Below are positions 26,958 to 35,348 of a stretch of DNA of 64,000 nt, one piece after another (the stretch's first letter is position 1; each line of letters opens with the position of its first letter). Source of the stretch: Pirellulimonas nuda (lineage in GTDB: Bacteria > Planctomycetota > Planctomycetia > Pirellulales > Lacipirellulaceae); contig NZ_CP036291.1 of the NCBI RefSeq assembly GCF_007750855.1, positions 5,022,001 to 5,086,000 on the forward strand. Direction: 5' to 3'. A model generated the notes under the pieces. The model saw only the letters and a program-made list of their open reading frames with translations, had not been told where the DNA came from and did not search any database. A program made the position numbers and the translations under genes.

Positions 26958-27758
26958 ATGCGAGCTCTCCTGTTCTCTGCCCTGCTAGTTGTGCTGCCCG
27001 GACTCGCATCGGCGATCGAACCGGCGCCCGCATCCGCCGGGCGGATCGGGCTGTTCGACGCGATGGAGCAGAACCTGGTCGAGGCCAAGCTGATCGCCAA
27101 GAGCGATCACGCGGCCCGCTTGATCCTGGCCAACCGCACGAAGCAGCAGCTCGACCTGCAGATGCCCGATGCATTCGCCGGAGTGCCTGAACAGGTGCTC
27201 GCCCAGTTCGGCGGCGGCGGCGGCGGAGTGGGCGGCGGCGGTGGTGGGTTCGGCGGCGGTGGCGGCGGCGGGCAGCAGAGCATCGGAGGGGGCGGCGGCG
27301 GCATTGGCGGGGGCGGTGGTGGCGGCTTCGGCGGCGGCGGTGGCGGACAGTTCAGCATCCCGCCGGAGAAGGTGCAGAAGTTCGACCTGGAAGTCGTCTG
27401 TCTCAACCACGGCCTGAAGGAACCCTCTAGCAGCAAGCCCTACTACTTGGTGCCGGTCGACAAGGTGGTGGAGCGTCCCGAGGTGGTTGAGCTGCTCAAG
27501 GCGCTCGGCCGCGGCGAGCTGCAGCACAACGCGGCGCAGGCCGCCACGTGGGCCATGCAGAACGGGATGTCGTGGGAAGAGCTCGCGTCAAAGCGTCAGG
27601 GGACGGTGCGCAGCACCAGCCGCCCCCCGTACTTCACCGCGCAAGAAATGAAGGCCGCCTTTGCATACGCACAAGAGGCCAAGCGACGCGCCGAGGCCCA
27701 GCAGGCGCCCAGCGAGAGCTACAGCGAAAGCGGCTACACCTCTGCGTCGGTCGAGTAG
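26958..27758 (+). CDS. Exported protein with a glycine-rich central tract
   Basis: 266 aa with a signal peptide (MRALLFSALLVVLPGLASA). A conserved segment, GLFDAMEQNLVEAKLIAKSD, leads to LANRTKQQLDLQMPDAFAGV, then about 60 residues of poly-Gly with scattered Val, Phe and Gln (residues ~84-134). The C-terminal part (KVQKFDLEVVCLNHGLKEP...LGRGELQHNAAQAATWAMQN) is well conserved in a planctomycete family I recognise but whose function is unknown. The 'AAQAATW' block suggests a specific folded domain. The glycine tract is encoded by GGC/GGT runs, and its length may vary between strains. It has no obvious operon partner. Confidence 0.82.
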   Translation: MRALLFSALLVVLPGLASAIEPAPASAGRIGLFDAMEQNLVEAKLIAKSDHAARLILANRTKQQLDLQMPDAFAGVPEQVLAQFGGGGGGVGGGGGGFGGGGGGGQQSIGGGGGGIGGGGGGGFGGGGGGQFSIPPEKVQKFDLEVVCLNHGLKEPSSSKPYYLVPVDKVVERPEVVELLKALGRGELQHNAAQAATWAMQNGMSWEELASKRQGTVRSTSRPPYFTAQEMKAAFAYAQEAKRRAEAQQAPSESYSESGYTSASVE

Positions 27759-27762
27759 CCGA

Positions 27763-28245
27763 TCACAAGCTAATTATTTGAGCGTCCAGCCCGGGTAGCT
27801 CAACCAATCCGATCGAGTGGGGGTTGGCGCGGTAGATGGCGCCGGGGTTCACGACCAGCGTCTCGCCGTGCCGATCGATGGCGGCGGTGTGGGTGTGCCC
27901 GTAGCAGACGAGCGCGTAGGAATCGGACTGGATGACCTGCCGGAACTTTTGTCGGTCGTGGCTGTGCAAGAGCGCCACCCGCTCGCCTGCCAGGGTGAGG
28001 TCCGCGAACTCCTCGCAGCAAACGCCACCCCATCGGGCGATGGCGTCGCGGAGCGGTTGGCGGTCGATGTCGCAGTTTCCGAATACGTAGTAGGGGCGCC
28101 AAGCGGCGAGCATCTCGACGATCTCCGGCGAGCCGATGTCGCCGCAGTGAAGCAGAGCGTCGACTCCGAGCGATTCGAGCATCCGCACCGCCTGACGGGT
28201 GAGCTGCTCGTGGCCGTGGGTGTCGCTGATAAGGCCGAGTCGCAT
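27763..28245 (-). CDS. YfcE/MJ0936-type metallophosphodiesterase
   Basis: 160-aa calcineurin-like phosphoesterase of the small YfcE/Vps29 group; characterised members hydrolyse phosphodiesters using two metals. Ligands occur in order: D-x-H in ISDTHGH, D in HCGDIGSP, N in VFGNCD, H in ALLHSHD and GHTH in CYGHTHTAA. The ATG at 28245 begins right at the first strand; the frame is open upstream but without homology. It ends 4 bp from the end of the convergent Gly-rich gene. The physiological substrate is unknown. Confidence 0.9.
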   Translation of the reverse strand: MRLGLISDTHGHEQLTRQAVRMLESLGVDALLHCGDIGSPEIVEMLAAWRPYYVFGNCDIDRQPLRDAIARWGGVCCEEFADLTLAGERVALLHSHDRQKFRQVIQSDSYALVCYGHTHTAAIDRHGETLVVNPGAIYRANPHSIGLVELPGLDAQIISL

Positions 28246-28261
28246 GGGTTGGTTCGTAGGG

Positions 28262-29404
28262 TTACCGGGCAGCGGCGAGACGGGTTCGGAGCGCGTGCAG
28301 GGTCGATCGCAGGCTCCGCACCGCCGCCCTAGCGTCCCCGACCGCAATCGCGGTGAGAAGGGGGGCGCGAGCGGCGACCCTCGATCCGGGCCGCGGGATG
28401 TCCGCCAGGAGCCCCCGCGCGTTCTGTTGCATCGCCCACTGGTGGATTTCATCTGTCCAAACCACGTCCCGCCGAGCGAACACGATGCGTTTCGCGGCAA
28501 TCGCACTATCGCTGAAGCCAGCAGGCGGAGTTGGCCCGCACAGCGCCGCGTCGAAGGCGCGAGCGTGCAGCCCGACGATGCTCGGCTGACCCGCCAGCTC
28601 AAGCACTTCCATCGAGGCCGTGTAGCGAGGATTGACCTCAATGACCCACGCGCGCTCGCCGTCGAGAATCAAGTCAACGCCTACGACTCCTCGCAGGCCA
28701 AAATCGTCCGCGAGTGACCGGCCGAGTCGGCGTAGGTCGTCCTGGTAGGCGAGCGCGGTTGCCGGGAACGGCCCGATCGACCCGGCGTAGGCGAACGGCC
28801 GCCCCGCCGCGGGCGAACCGACCCATTGCCGCGTCACGCCGAGCAGGCGAGGGCCGTCAGCGTCGATCACGAAGGCCGCGGCCGCGGCGCAGCCGCCGAT
28901 GCGTTGTTGGAAGAATCGAGCGGATTGTTCGGCTACTCGCGAAGGCTCGCTGGCCGCGAGCGGCCATACGCCAGCGCCAGACGCGCCCCGCCCGGACTTC
29001 GACAGCCAGGCGCCGCTACGCGGCAGGCCGACCGGCGAGGTGCGGATTGGTGGCGTCAACACTCCAGCGGAGGCGAGCTTCTCGCTCAAGATCCATGGAT
29101 CCCGAACAGCAAGGAGAGGATTGCTATGCACGCCCCAGAGCGGATGGAGGCCCGCCATGCGGTCGATCAGTTCTGGGTAGTTTTCCAGAGCGCCCGTGTA
29201 CATCCAGGCGTCGCAGTCGACCGTGGCGAGCCAGTCGGCAAGCCCTTGTGGGTAGTGTTCGACCCGGGCCGCGGGGGCGTGCTGCACGAGGTCGGCGTCG
29301 GCAAACAGGTCGGCCGCCAGCACTTCGAATCCGGCCGCTCGCGCCGACACGGCCGCTGCGCGTACGCTGGCGCCGACAATGGCGATCCGCCTAGCGCCCG
29401 GCAT
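28262..29404 (-). CDS. ATP-grasp protein (COG2232-like)
   Basis: 380-aa predicted carboxylate-amine/thiol ligase. A Rossmann-like N-terminus, RRIAIVGASVRAAAVSARAA, followed by GFEVLAADLFADADL strongly resembles the COG2232 group, which is often found in organisms with tetrahydromethanopterin C1 metabolism (from memory). ATP-grasp hallmarks are KSGRGASGAGVW (Lys and flexible loop), QQRIGG and, near the C-terminus, VDLILDGERAWVIEVNPRYT with the metal-binding Glu and Asn. ATG 29404 overlaps the MazG-like gene by 14 bp. The substrate is unknown, and no other H4MPT genes are in view. Confidence 0.8.
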   Translation of the reverse strand: MPGARRIAIVGASVRAAAVSARAAGFEVLAADLFADADLVQHAPAARVEHYPQGLADWLATVDCDAWMYTGALENYPELIDRMAGLHPLWGVHSNPLLAVRDPWILSEKLASAGVLTPPIRTSPVGLPRSGAWLSKSGRGASGAGVWPLAASEPSRVAEQSARFFQQRIGGCAAAAAFVIDADGPRLLGVTRQWVGSPAAGRPFAYAGSIGPFPATALAYQDDLRRLGRSLADDFGLRGVVGVDLILDGERAWVIEVNPRYTASMEVLELAGQPSIVGLHARAFDAALCGPTPPAGFSDSAIAAKRIVFARRDVVWTDEIHQWAMQQNARGLLADIPRPGSRVAARAPLLTAIAVGDARAAVRSLRSTLHALRTRLAAAR

Positions 29405-29777
29405 CGCCTCGGCCCCAGCGGCCGCGGAACTCGTCCGCTGGGTACTTGAGCACGTTCTTCGCCATCTTGTCGCGGAGCGTTTGACTAAGGTCGAGTCCGA
29501 GTTCGTTGGCGAGCGCAAGGCTGTAGGCCACCACGTCCGCCAGTTCCTCGCCCACCGCCGCCAGCTTCTCGGGGTCGCCCGCTACACGGCGGGAGTCGCC
29601 GGCCTCGATCCACTGGAAGTGCTCCATCAGCTCGGCCGCCTCGATAGCGATCGACATCGCCACGTTCTTCGGCAGGTGGAACTGCCGCCAGTCTCGCGCT
29701 TCGACGAATTCGGCCACCATCCGCCGGAGCTCCGCGACGGTGGTTGTATCGTCGTTCGACGGCTGTTCATTCGGCAT
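29391..29777 (-). CDS. MazG-like nucleotide pyrophosphohydrolase
   Basis: 128-aa all-alpha NTP pyrophosphatase (RS21-C6/MazG-like). The metal-binding pattern is IEAAELMEHFQW followed by GEELADVVAYSLAL, i.e. the E-x2-E ... E-x2-D arrangement. DWRQFHLPKNVAMSI and ending KYP.DEFRGRWG match the family. It probably clears noncanonical dNTPs. It overlaps the downstream ATP-grasp gene, so the two share an mRNA. Confidence 0.9.
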   Translation of the reverse strand: MPNEQPSNDDTTTVAELRRMVAEFVEARDWRQFHLPKNVAMSIAIEAAELMEHFQWIEAGDSRRVAGDPEKLAAVGEELADVVAYSLALANELGLDLSQTLRDKMAKNVLKYPADEFRGRWGRGDAGR

Positions 29778-29823
29778 TGCTTATCCGCGACATCCGTGTG
29801 CCCGTTGTTCAACCGTCGTCCGT

Positions 29824-30690
29824 CTAGAGCCGGCAGTTGTTGATAGCGGTCTCCAGCACCGCCTCGGCGCCGAGCGCCTCGAGGCGTTCCATGATGTCGA
29901 TCACCTCTCCCCGCTTAACCATCGCCCGCACGGCGCACCACCCGGCCTTCTCCAGCCGGTTGACCGTCGGCGAGCTGAAGCCGGGGGTGATCTCCTCGGC
30001 CGCGGCCAGCTTTGCTTCGGGGACGTTGTACTCCAGTAGTGAGTAGGCCCGGGCGATCACCACCCCTTCCAGGCGGCGGACGATGCGGTCGGCCAGCTCT
30101 GATTTGCGTCGCGGGTTCTGGATAACCACCGTCTCGTACTGACCGATCTCGTCGAGGATCCGCAGCTTGTTGGCCGCCAGGGTGCTGCCGGTCTCGACCA
30201 AGTCCACAATGGCATCGGCCACGCCGAGCGCGATCATCACCTCGACCGAGCCGGATAGCTCAACTACATGACACGTCACGCCTTGGGCGTTCAGGTAGTT
30301 GCGGGTGACGGTCGGGAAGCTTGTGGCTACGCGGTCGCCACTCAAGTCTTTGGGCTGCACCACCGGGCTGTCTTCGGGGACACACACCGCGAGGCGGCAG
30401 TGCCCCACGCCCAATGACAGGCGAGTCGTCAACTCGGCGCCTGATTCGGCCACCAGATCACTGCCGGTGATCCCCAGATCGATGGCGCCCTCCGCACAAA
30501 GCGTCGGGATGTCGTCGGTGCGGAGGAACGCGGCTTCGACCGGCTGGTCCCCTTCGCCAAACGCCTTGATGCGGGCGAACAGGCTGCGGTCCTGGCGTCG
30601 GAAACGCAGCCCGGCTTGGTTCAAGAGCTCGCCGGCTAAGTCGGACAACCTCCCCTTGCTGGGAACGCCGATACGAAAGGGTTGGGTCAT
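29824..30690 (-). CDS. hisG: ATP phosphoribosyltransferase, long form
   Basis: 288-aa first enzyme of histidine synthesis, condensing ATP and PRPP. RIGVPSKGRLSD at the N-terminus, DLGITGSDLV, and GVADAIVDLVETGSTLAAN (PRPP-binding region) are clear. The extra C-terminal about 80 residues (from LLEYNVPEAKL) form the ACT-like regulatory domain of the long, histidine-feedback-inhibited form that does not need HisZ. Its ATG overlaps the hisE stop (ATGA), giving a coupled hisE-hisG pair. The rest of the his pathway is not in the window. Confidence 0.95.
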   Translation of the reverse strand: MTQPFRIGVPSKGRLSDLAGELLNQAGLRFRRQDRSLFARIKAFGEGDQPVEAAFLRTDDIPTLCAEGAIDLGITGSDLVAESGAELTTRLSLGVGHCRLAVCVPEDSPVVQPKDLSGDRVATSFPTVTRNYLNAQGVTCHVVELSGSVEVMIALGVADAIVDLVETGSTLAANKLRILDEIGQYETVVIQNPRRKSELADRIVRRLEGVVIARAYSLLEYNVPEAKLAAAEEITPGFSSPTVNRLEKAGWCAVRAMVKRGEVIDIMERLEALGAEAVLETAINNCRL

Positions 30691-31058
30691 CTTACTTCGC
30701 CTTCGACTTGTTCGCTGCCGGCTTGGCGTCGCTTGGCCTTCTCGGTTATCCCCGAAACTCCAAACCGCTTTGCCAGTTCTGCCTCAACCTCGGCCAGTTC
30801 AACCCCGCGGGCCCTCAGCAGCACCAGCGTGTGGTAGACCAGGTCGCCCGCCTCGTACACAAAGTGACTGCGGCCGGCGTCTCCCGGTTCGCTGGCCGCC
30901 TCGACCAACTCCCCCGCCTCCTCGATAACCTTGGCGCCAATCGCATCGACCCCACCGGTGAGCAGCCGCGACGTGTATGATTTCTCGCTCGGCCGCTCGG
31001 CGCGCTCGCGGATCGTCGCTTCTAGCGCGTCGAGGGGCCTAGCGGTTTGGTCGGGCAA
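30687..31058 (-). CDS. hisE: Phosphoribosyl-ATP pyrophosphohydrolase
   Basis: 123-aa MazG-fold enzyme for the second step of histidine synthesis. SYTSRLLTGGVDAIGAKVIE, EEAGELVEAA and FVYEAGDLVYHTLVLL hold the metal-binding acidic residues. The start is a TTG at 31058. The protein is HisE alone, not fused to HisI. Coupled to hisG through a 4-bp overlap; divergent from miaA, with about 140 bp between the two start codons. Confidence 0.93.
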   Translation of the reverse strand: MPDQTARPLDALEATIRERAERPSEKSYTSRLLTGGVDAIGAKVIEEAGELVEAASEPGDAGRSHFVYEAGDLVYHTLVLLRARGVELAEVEAELAKRFGVSGITEKAKRRQAGSEQVEGEVR

Positions 31059-31199
31059 CTTCCGCTCTCTGGTTATGGATTGGGGTACGCGGTTCTCCTG
31101 CCCATTATTTCCAGCAACAATGCAGGGGCGGGGGCAGGCCGCAAACAGACCAGTCTAAGTGGGCCCCAGGCCGTTGGCAAACCCGTAGAGGCGGGCGAC

Positions 31200-32144
31200 T
31201 TGAACGAGATTACCGCGGAAAACGACCCCACGCGCTGCTGGTACCTAACGGGCGCCACTGCCGTAGGCAAAACAGCGGTAGCGCTCGAGCTAGCCAGCCG
31301 CCTGGGCGCCGAAGTGCTTTCGCTCGACTCGATGGCCGTGTACCGAGGGATGGATATTGGCACAGCCAAGCCGAGCCCCGAACAGCAGCGGCAGGTCCCC
31401 CACCACCTGATCGACGTGGTCGATCCGTCCGACGACTTTAGCGTCGCACAGTACCGTTCCCTGGCGTTGGCTAAGATCGTCGAGGTCCGCGGGCGCGGCA
31501 AAGAGGTGCTGTTCGTTGGCGGAACCCCGCTCTACTTGAAGATCATGCTGCGGGGGATGTTCGACGGCCCGGCGGCCGACCCGGCGCTCCGGGCCGAGAT
31601 CGAGGCCCAACTGGAGCAGATAGGCACTCCGGCCGCGCACGCCCGGCTGGCCGCGATCGACCCTGTGGCGGCCTCGGCAATCCACCCTAACGACGCCCGA
31701 CGGATCATCCGCGCCCTGGAGGTGTTCCACGCAACGGGGCAGCCGATTAGCCACCAGCAGTTCGAGTTCGAGGAGGGCGCCCCCGCCGAGCAGCGGCGGG
31801 TGTTCGTGCTGCGGCGGGAACGTGCAGACCAACACCGTAGGATCGAAGAACGCGTCGAAGCGATGCTTGCCGCTGGGCTGGTCGAAGAGGCCCGCGGGCT
31901 AACAAGCAAGGGCCGCACGCTTGGCCCCACCGCCAGCCAGGCGGTCGGCTACAGAGAGGCGTTCGATTTTATCGCGGGCGCGATCAGCGAGGCAGAGATG
32001 ACCGCCCGCATCCAGGCCCGCACACGGCGGTTTGCAAAGCGGCAGGGGACGTGGTTTAGGGGCCTAAGTGAGTGCCGGTTTGTCGATGTGGGCGAGACGG
32101 ATGCGAAGCAGCAGGCAGAACGGATCATGGTGGATGGCGCCTAA
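31200..32144 (+). CDS. miaA: tRNA dimethylallyltransferase
   Basis: 314-aa enzyme that prenylates A37 of tRNAs reading UNN codons. P-loop TGATAVGKTAVA, DSMAVYRGMDIGTAKPS (substrate Asp and Thr region), HHLIDVVDPSDDFSVAQY, GGTPLYLKIMLRG, and the C-terminal TRRFAKRQGTWFRG that grips the anticodon arm. I choose TTG 31200 (GAGG about 8 bases upstream); the frame runs further back without family similarity, and no ATG precedes the P-loop. Divergent from hisE. Confidence 0.92.
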   Translation: MNEITAENDPTRCWYLTGATAVGKTAVALELASRLGAEVLSLDSMAVYRGMDIGTAKPSPEQQRQVPHHLIDVVDPSDDFSVAQYRSLALAKIVEVRGRGKEVLFVGGTPLYLKIMLRGMFDGPAADPALRAEIEAQLEQIGTPAAHARLAAIDPVAASAIHPNDARRIIRALEVFHATGQPISHQQFEFEEGAPAEQRRVFVLRRERADQHRRIEERVEAMLAAGLVEEARGLTSKGRTLGPTASQAVGYREAFDFIAGAISEAEMTARIQARTRRFAKRQGTWFRGLSECRFVDVGETDAKQQAERIMVDGA

Positions 32145-32151
32145 TCTACTA

Positions 32152-32763
32152 TCAGCCGCTGAAGGCAGAGCCAATCGCCACAGCAACTCCTACTAGAACT
32201 AGCGATAGAAGAATCGCTAACAACGCCCAGATGATCTTCGAGGTCTTGTACTTGATATGCGGAGTGGCGGACCGTGCGTGCTGGTACTCTTCGGAAAAAA
32301 CGAACTTGCCCTTCGCGCTCCCGAGCAGCCAAAGGATGTAGATGTTGATAAGCATTCCAACAGGATTGAATCGGTACAGCGTGACCGCAAGCAGCAGATT
32401 GAGCGACGCGAACAGAATCGTGCCAAGCCGGGACCAGGCCTTCAATCGACGAAGTCCCCAACCCAGCGTTCCCGTCACAACAGCAAGCACCGAAAGAATT
32501 GTAAAAAGGGTTGCCGCCCCAGTTGCGTTGATCGTTTCCCCTTGTGCAATCGCGAGAACCATTCCGGCGGTCGCGACTAGGAAGAACGCACACGCGATGT
32601 AGTAGAGCAGGCCAATTGCGCGAACCGACGCTTCATGAGAGAGGTACCTGCGACGGATGACCTCTTCATCCCCTGAAGAAAAATCGGGGCGAATCGGACC
32701 CTCGTCCGCCAATGGCGACGCGTAGGGGTTCTCGTGCTGCGTCGATGAAAAGGGGTTGCTCAT
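32152..32763 (-). CDS. Hypothetical four-helix membrane protein
   Basis: 203 aa. The hydrophilic N-terminus contains NPYASPLADEGP, a short motif common in planctomycete small membrane proteins. It is followed by about four transmembrane helices: SVRAIGLLYYIACAFFLVAT, AATLFTILSVLAVVTGTLG, LGTILFASLNLLLAVTLY and the C-terminal IIWALLAILLSLVLVGVAVA. A cytoplasmic loop has EEYQHARSATPHIKYKTS. Lower GC at third codon positions than neighbours. Convergent with miaA, 7 bp apart. Function unknown. Confidence 0.82.
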   Translation of the reverse strand: MSNPFSSTQHENPYASPLADEGPIRPDFSSGDEEVIRRRYLSHEASVRAIGLLYYIACAFFLVATAGMVLAIAQGETINATGAATLFTILSVLAVVTGTLGWGLRRLKAWSRLGTILFASLNLLLAVTLYRFNPVGMLINIYILWLLGSAKGKFVFSEEYQHARSATPHIKYKTSKIIWALLAILLSLVLVGVAVAIGSAFSG

Positions 32764-32893
32764 GGCGTCGCAAGAGTCTTGGAGATCACCGAGACCTCAC
32801 GATGCTACTCAATCCTCGCCGCCGGGACCAGCGATTCTCCATAGCTCCTGCGGCTCTTTACTTCTGCGAGAGAGCACACATGAAGCGATCCGC

Positions 32894-33898
32894 TCACGCC
32901 GAGCGGCGGACCGAGAACCGGGCCATCGCCCGCAGCGAATCGACGGCCGGCGAGGGCGGCAGCCCTTCGAGCTCTGCGGCGGCGAGGTCGGCGTATCGCT
33001 CGGCTTGCTGCTGGGCGTAGCCAAACGCGCCGACCGACTCTAGGTGCTCAACCACCCTGCGGCGGCTCGCATTGTCGCCCTTCTCCAAGAGACCCAGCAG
33101 CGACTGCCGCGGACCGTTCACTAGGCTGTCGCGGGCGTGAATCACCGGCAGCGTGAGCTTGCGTTTGGCCAAATCAGCCCCAACCGTCTTTCCGGCGCCC
33201 GCTTCGGTGGCTACGAGATCAAGCAGGTCGTCGGCGATCTGGAACGCCACGCCCAGCGCCATTCCGAACCGGGAAAGCCTGCCGACGGTCGCTTCTTCGG
33301 CGCCCGACCACCGCGCGCCCAGCTCGCAGCAGCATGCGCACAACGCGGCGGTCTTCGCTTCAATAATCGCAAAGTAGTCGGCCTCGGAGAGAGCGGTGTC
33401 CCCCCCGCTTAGCGTCTGACGCAGTTCCCCCTCACACACCGTGTTTGTCGCCTTTCCGATCGCGCGACACAGGCCGGCGTCGCCTAGGGTGCTCGCGAGG
33501 GTAAATGCGTGCGAGAACAAGAAGTCGCCCAGAAGGACGCTGGTCTCGTTCCCCCAGCGGGCGTTGACCGTGTCCTCGTGCCGGCGGAGCGACGCCTCGT
33601 CGAGCACATCATCGTGCACCAACGTGGCGGTGTGGATCATCTCCATGACGGTCGCCAGCGTCACGTGCCCCTCGGTCACGCCGCCGGTGGCCTCGCCGGC
33701 CAACAGCACAAGGGCGGGCCGCAAGCGTTTGCCCCCAAGCCGAACCCCGTGCTGCAGCACGCGATCGATCATCGGATGCTGGCTAGAGAGCTCGACCCGG
33801 AGCCGGTCGTCAACGCGGTCGAGGTGCGGCTGCACATCAGCCAGAAGCGTACGGACCCGGTCACGGGCGTCTGCGAGCGTGGTGGGGGCGAGGCTCAT
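32894..33898 (-). CDS. Trans-polyprenyl diphosphate synthase
   Basis: 334-aa all-trans isoprenyl diphosphate synthase for the quinone side chain, consistent with an aerobic chain containing complex I. The first aspartate-rich motif is VHDDVLDEASLRR, the second FQIADDLLDLVATEA, with GGKRLRPALVLLAGEA and KTAALCACCCELGA (three consecutive Cys, an oddity). KRKLTLPVIHA lies near the expected place. The residue upstream of the first motif (MIHTATL) suggests a long product (heptaprenyl/octaprenyl), but chain length is not certain. Confidence 0.92.
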   Translation of the reverse strand: MSLAPTTLADARDRVRTLLADVQPHLDRVDDRLRVELSSQHPMIDRVLQHGVRLGGKRLRPALVLLAGEATGGVTEGHVTLATVMEMIHTATLVHDDVLDEASLRRHEDTVNARWGNETSVLLGDFLFSHAFTLASTLGDAGLCRAIGKATNTVCEGELRQTLSGGDTALSEADYFAIIEAKTAALCACCCELGARWSGAEEATVGRLSRFGMALGVAFQIADDLLDLVATEAGAGKTVGADLAKRKLTLPVIHARDSLVNGPRQSLLGLLEKGDNASRRRVVEHLESVGAFGYAQQQAERYADLAAAELEGLPPSPAVDSLRAMARFSVRRSA

Positions 33899-33946
33899 AG
33901 GGCTGCGGCGTACCGCGTAAACGAGGGTCGAAAGGGCAACTGAGAA

Positions 33947-34435
33947 TCAATTCGCGGGGGCGGGCCGGCGCCATTCACCCGAGACGCCCCCCGATTTCTC
34001 TTCGAGGTTGAGTCGCTCGATTGTCATGCCACGATCGACTCCCTTGAGCATATCGTAAACGGTGAGCGCGGCGACGCTTACCGCAGTAAGCGCTTCCATC
34101 TCGACGCCGGTCTTGCTTTCTATCAATGCCACGGAGCGGATCTGTAGCAGGTCGGGAGGCATGAACTCGAAGGATACCTCCACCGACTCTAAGGCCAACG
34201 GGTGGCACAGAGGGATGAGGTCGGCCGTTTTCTTGGCCGCCATGATGCCGGCCAATCGGGCTATCTCCAAGACGTCTCCCTTGGACGACTCCCGATCGCG
34301 GATCGTTTGGAGGGATTCCGGCAACATCCGCACCAGTCCAGACGCGACCGCCCGCCGACGGGAAACCGGCTTGGCGCCGACATCCACCATCCGCGCGTCG
34401 CCGCTGGGTCCGAAATGCGAAAGCTGCTGCCTCAC
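33947..34435 (-). CDS. moaC: Cyclic pyranopterin monophosphate synthase
   Basis: 162-aa enzyme of molybdenum cofactor synthesis acting after Moa[20 protein letters not shown], the N-terminal signature, then [19 protein letters not shown] with the catalytic Lys and His, [20 protein letters not shown], and [21 protein letters not shown] choose GTG 34435 (GGAG seven bases upstream), which gives the family length; the frame is open to 34564 without homology. It stands alone; a MobA-like protein and a DUF7009-like protein lie 20 kb away. Confidence 0.94.
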   Translation of the reverse strand: MRQQLSHFGPSGDARMVDVGAKPVSRRRAVASGLVRMLPESLQTIRDRESSKGDVLEIARLAGIMAAKKTADLIPLCHPLALESVEVSFEFMPPDLLQIRSVALIESKTGVEMEALTAVSVAALTVYDMLKGVDRGMTIERLNLEEKSGGVSGEWRRPAPAN

Positions 34436-34656
34436 CAAGCGTCTCCGTTTACTAACCCCTGGAATTGTAAGGCCTTGCGGCAGAAAACGGAAACCGCCGA
34501 GAAGTGGCGAGGAAAAGCGGGAATATTGGGGTAGCAGCCCCCTGCGGCGAGTGATTTTGCCCACCCGCCGCCCCCTTGCCGCCAGCCGCGTCGGAAACGT
34601 CCTGTTGGCGGTTCCCCGTCTCTTCTAGTACCGCTGGAACCACGGAGTCTTAACGG

Positions 34657-34706
34657 GGCGTCCAAAAACGCCAAAGGCCCCGTCGCTCTGGGAGCGGCGG
34701 GGCCTT
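34657..34706 (-). terminator. Rho-independent terminator of the HTH/receiver gene
   Basis: 15-bp stem (34674-34688 with 34692-34706, one wobble position) and a TGG loop. On the minus strand the stem is followed by TTTGGCGTTTTT. It lies about 70 bp past the stop at 34776. Confidence 0.8.
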
Positions 34707-34775
34707 CGGAAACGGAGCATCGTATGTCATCCGTCGGATCGGGTAGCGGAACCGCTGCCGACGGTCATTCTCGTG

Positions 34776-35348
34776 CTAGACGAGCTCCTTCTTGGCGCCG
34801 ATCAGCGTCCGCAGCCGTTCTGCGAGCAGTGCGGCGTCGAAGGGCTTCTTGAAGGTCTCGTTGATGCTGGAGCGGTCGAAGCTCATGCTCGACCCGTCGT
34901 CCGGCAGCAACGCGATCAAGATCGTCTCGGTGAAATCGACGTTGCGACGCAGGTTCTGGCAGATCTGCAGCGCCTCGACGTGGCCGATCGAGAAGTCAAC
35001 AATAATGCAGTCGGGGTGGAAGCTCTCGGACTGGATGCCAGCCTCGAAGCCGCTGGCGGCGGTCGACGTGCGGAACGAGCGTTCCACCGGCAGCTCGCGT
35101 TTCAGGTTCTCGATGAGCACCTGATCCTGCGCGACGATGAGCACCTTGGCCATCGCCTCATCTTCTAGGTCGCCCAGCGGCATCCCGTGCTCCTTCAGGA
35201 ACCGGATCAGGTATTCGCGAGGAATACGCCGGTCCTGTGAACCTGGGATGCGGTAGCCCTTGAGGCGGCCGGAGTCAAACCACTTGCTCACGGTACGTGG
35301 CGCCACTTTACAGATCTTGGCGACCTGACCCGTAGTAAAGACCTTCAT
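34776..35348 (-). CDS. BldC/MerR-like HTH protein fused to a degenerate receiver domain
   Basis: 190-aa regulator. Residues 1-60 form a winged HTH of BldC/excisionase type (FTTGQVAKICKVAPRTVSKW, then GRLKGYRIPGSQDRRIPREY). Residues ~68-190 are a CheY-like fold: AKVLIVAQDQVLIENLKREL, the phospho-acceptor position in CIIVDFSIG, and the conserved Lys in ETFKKPFD. The acidic pair that binds Mg in true receivers is missing (VAQDQ instead of V-D-D), so phosphorylation is doubtful. ATG 35348 has GGAG eight bases upstream. It appears very conserved across Planctomycetes (from memory), hinting at a core regulator. Monocistronic with its own terminator. Confidence 0.85.
   Translation of the reverse strand: MKVFTTGQVAKICKVAPRTVSKWFDSGRLKGYRIPGSQDRRIPREYLIRFLKEHGMPLGDLEDEAMAKVLIVAQDQVLIENLKRELPVERSFRTSTAASGFEAGIQSESFHPDCIIVDFSIGHVEALQICQNLRRNVDFTETILIALLPDDGSSMSFDRSSINETFKKPFDAALLAERLRTLIGAKKELV

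Noticed and set aside
27200..27355. Repeated GGCGGCGGT sequence as possible CRISPR or satellite
   Set aside because: It encodes the in-frame poly-Gly tract of an exported protein, with no regular repeat-spacer structure.
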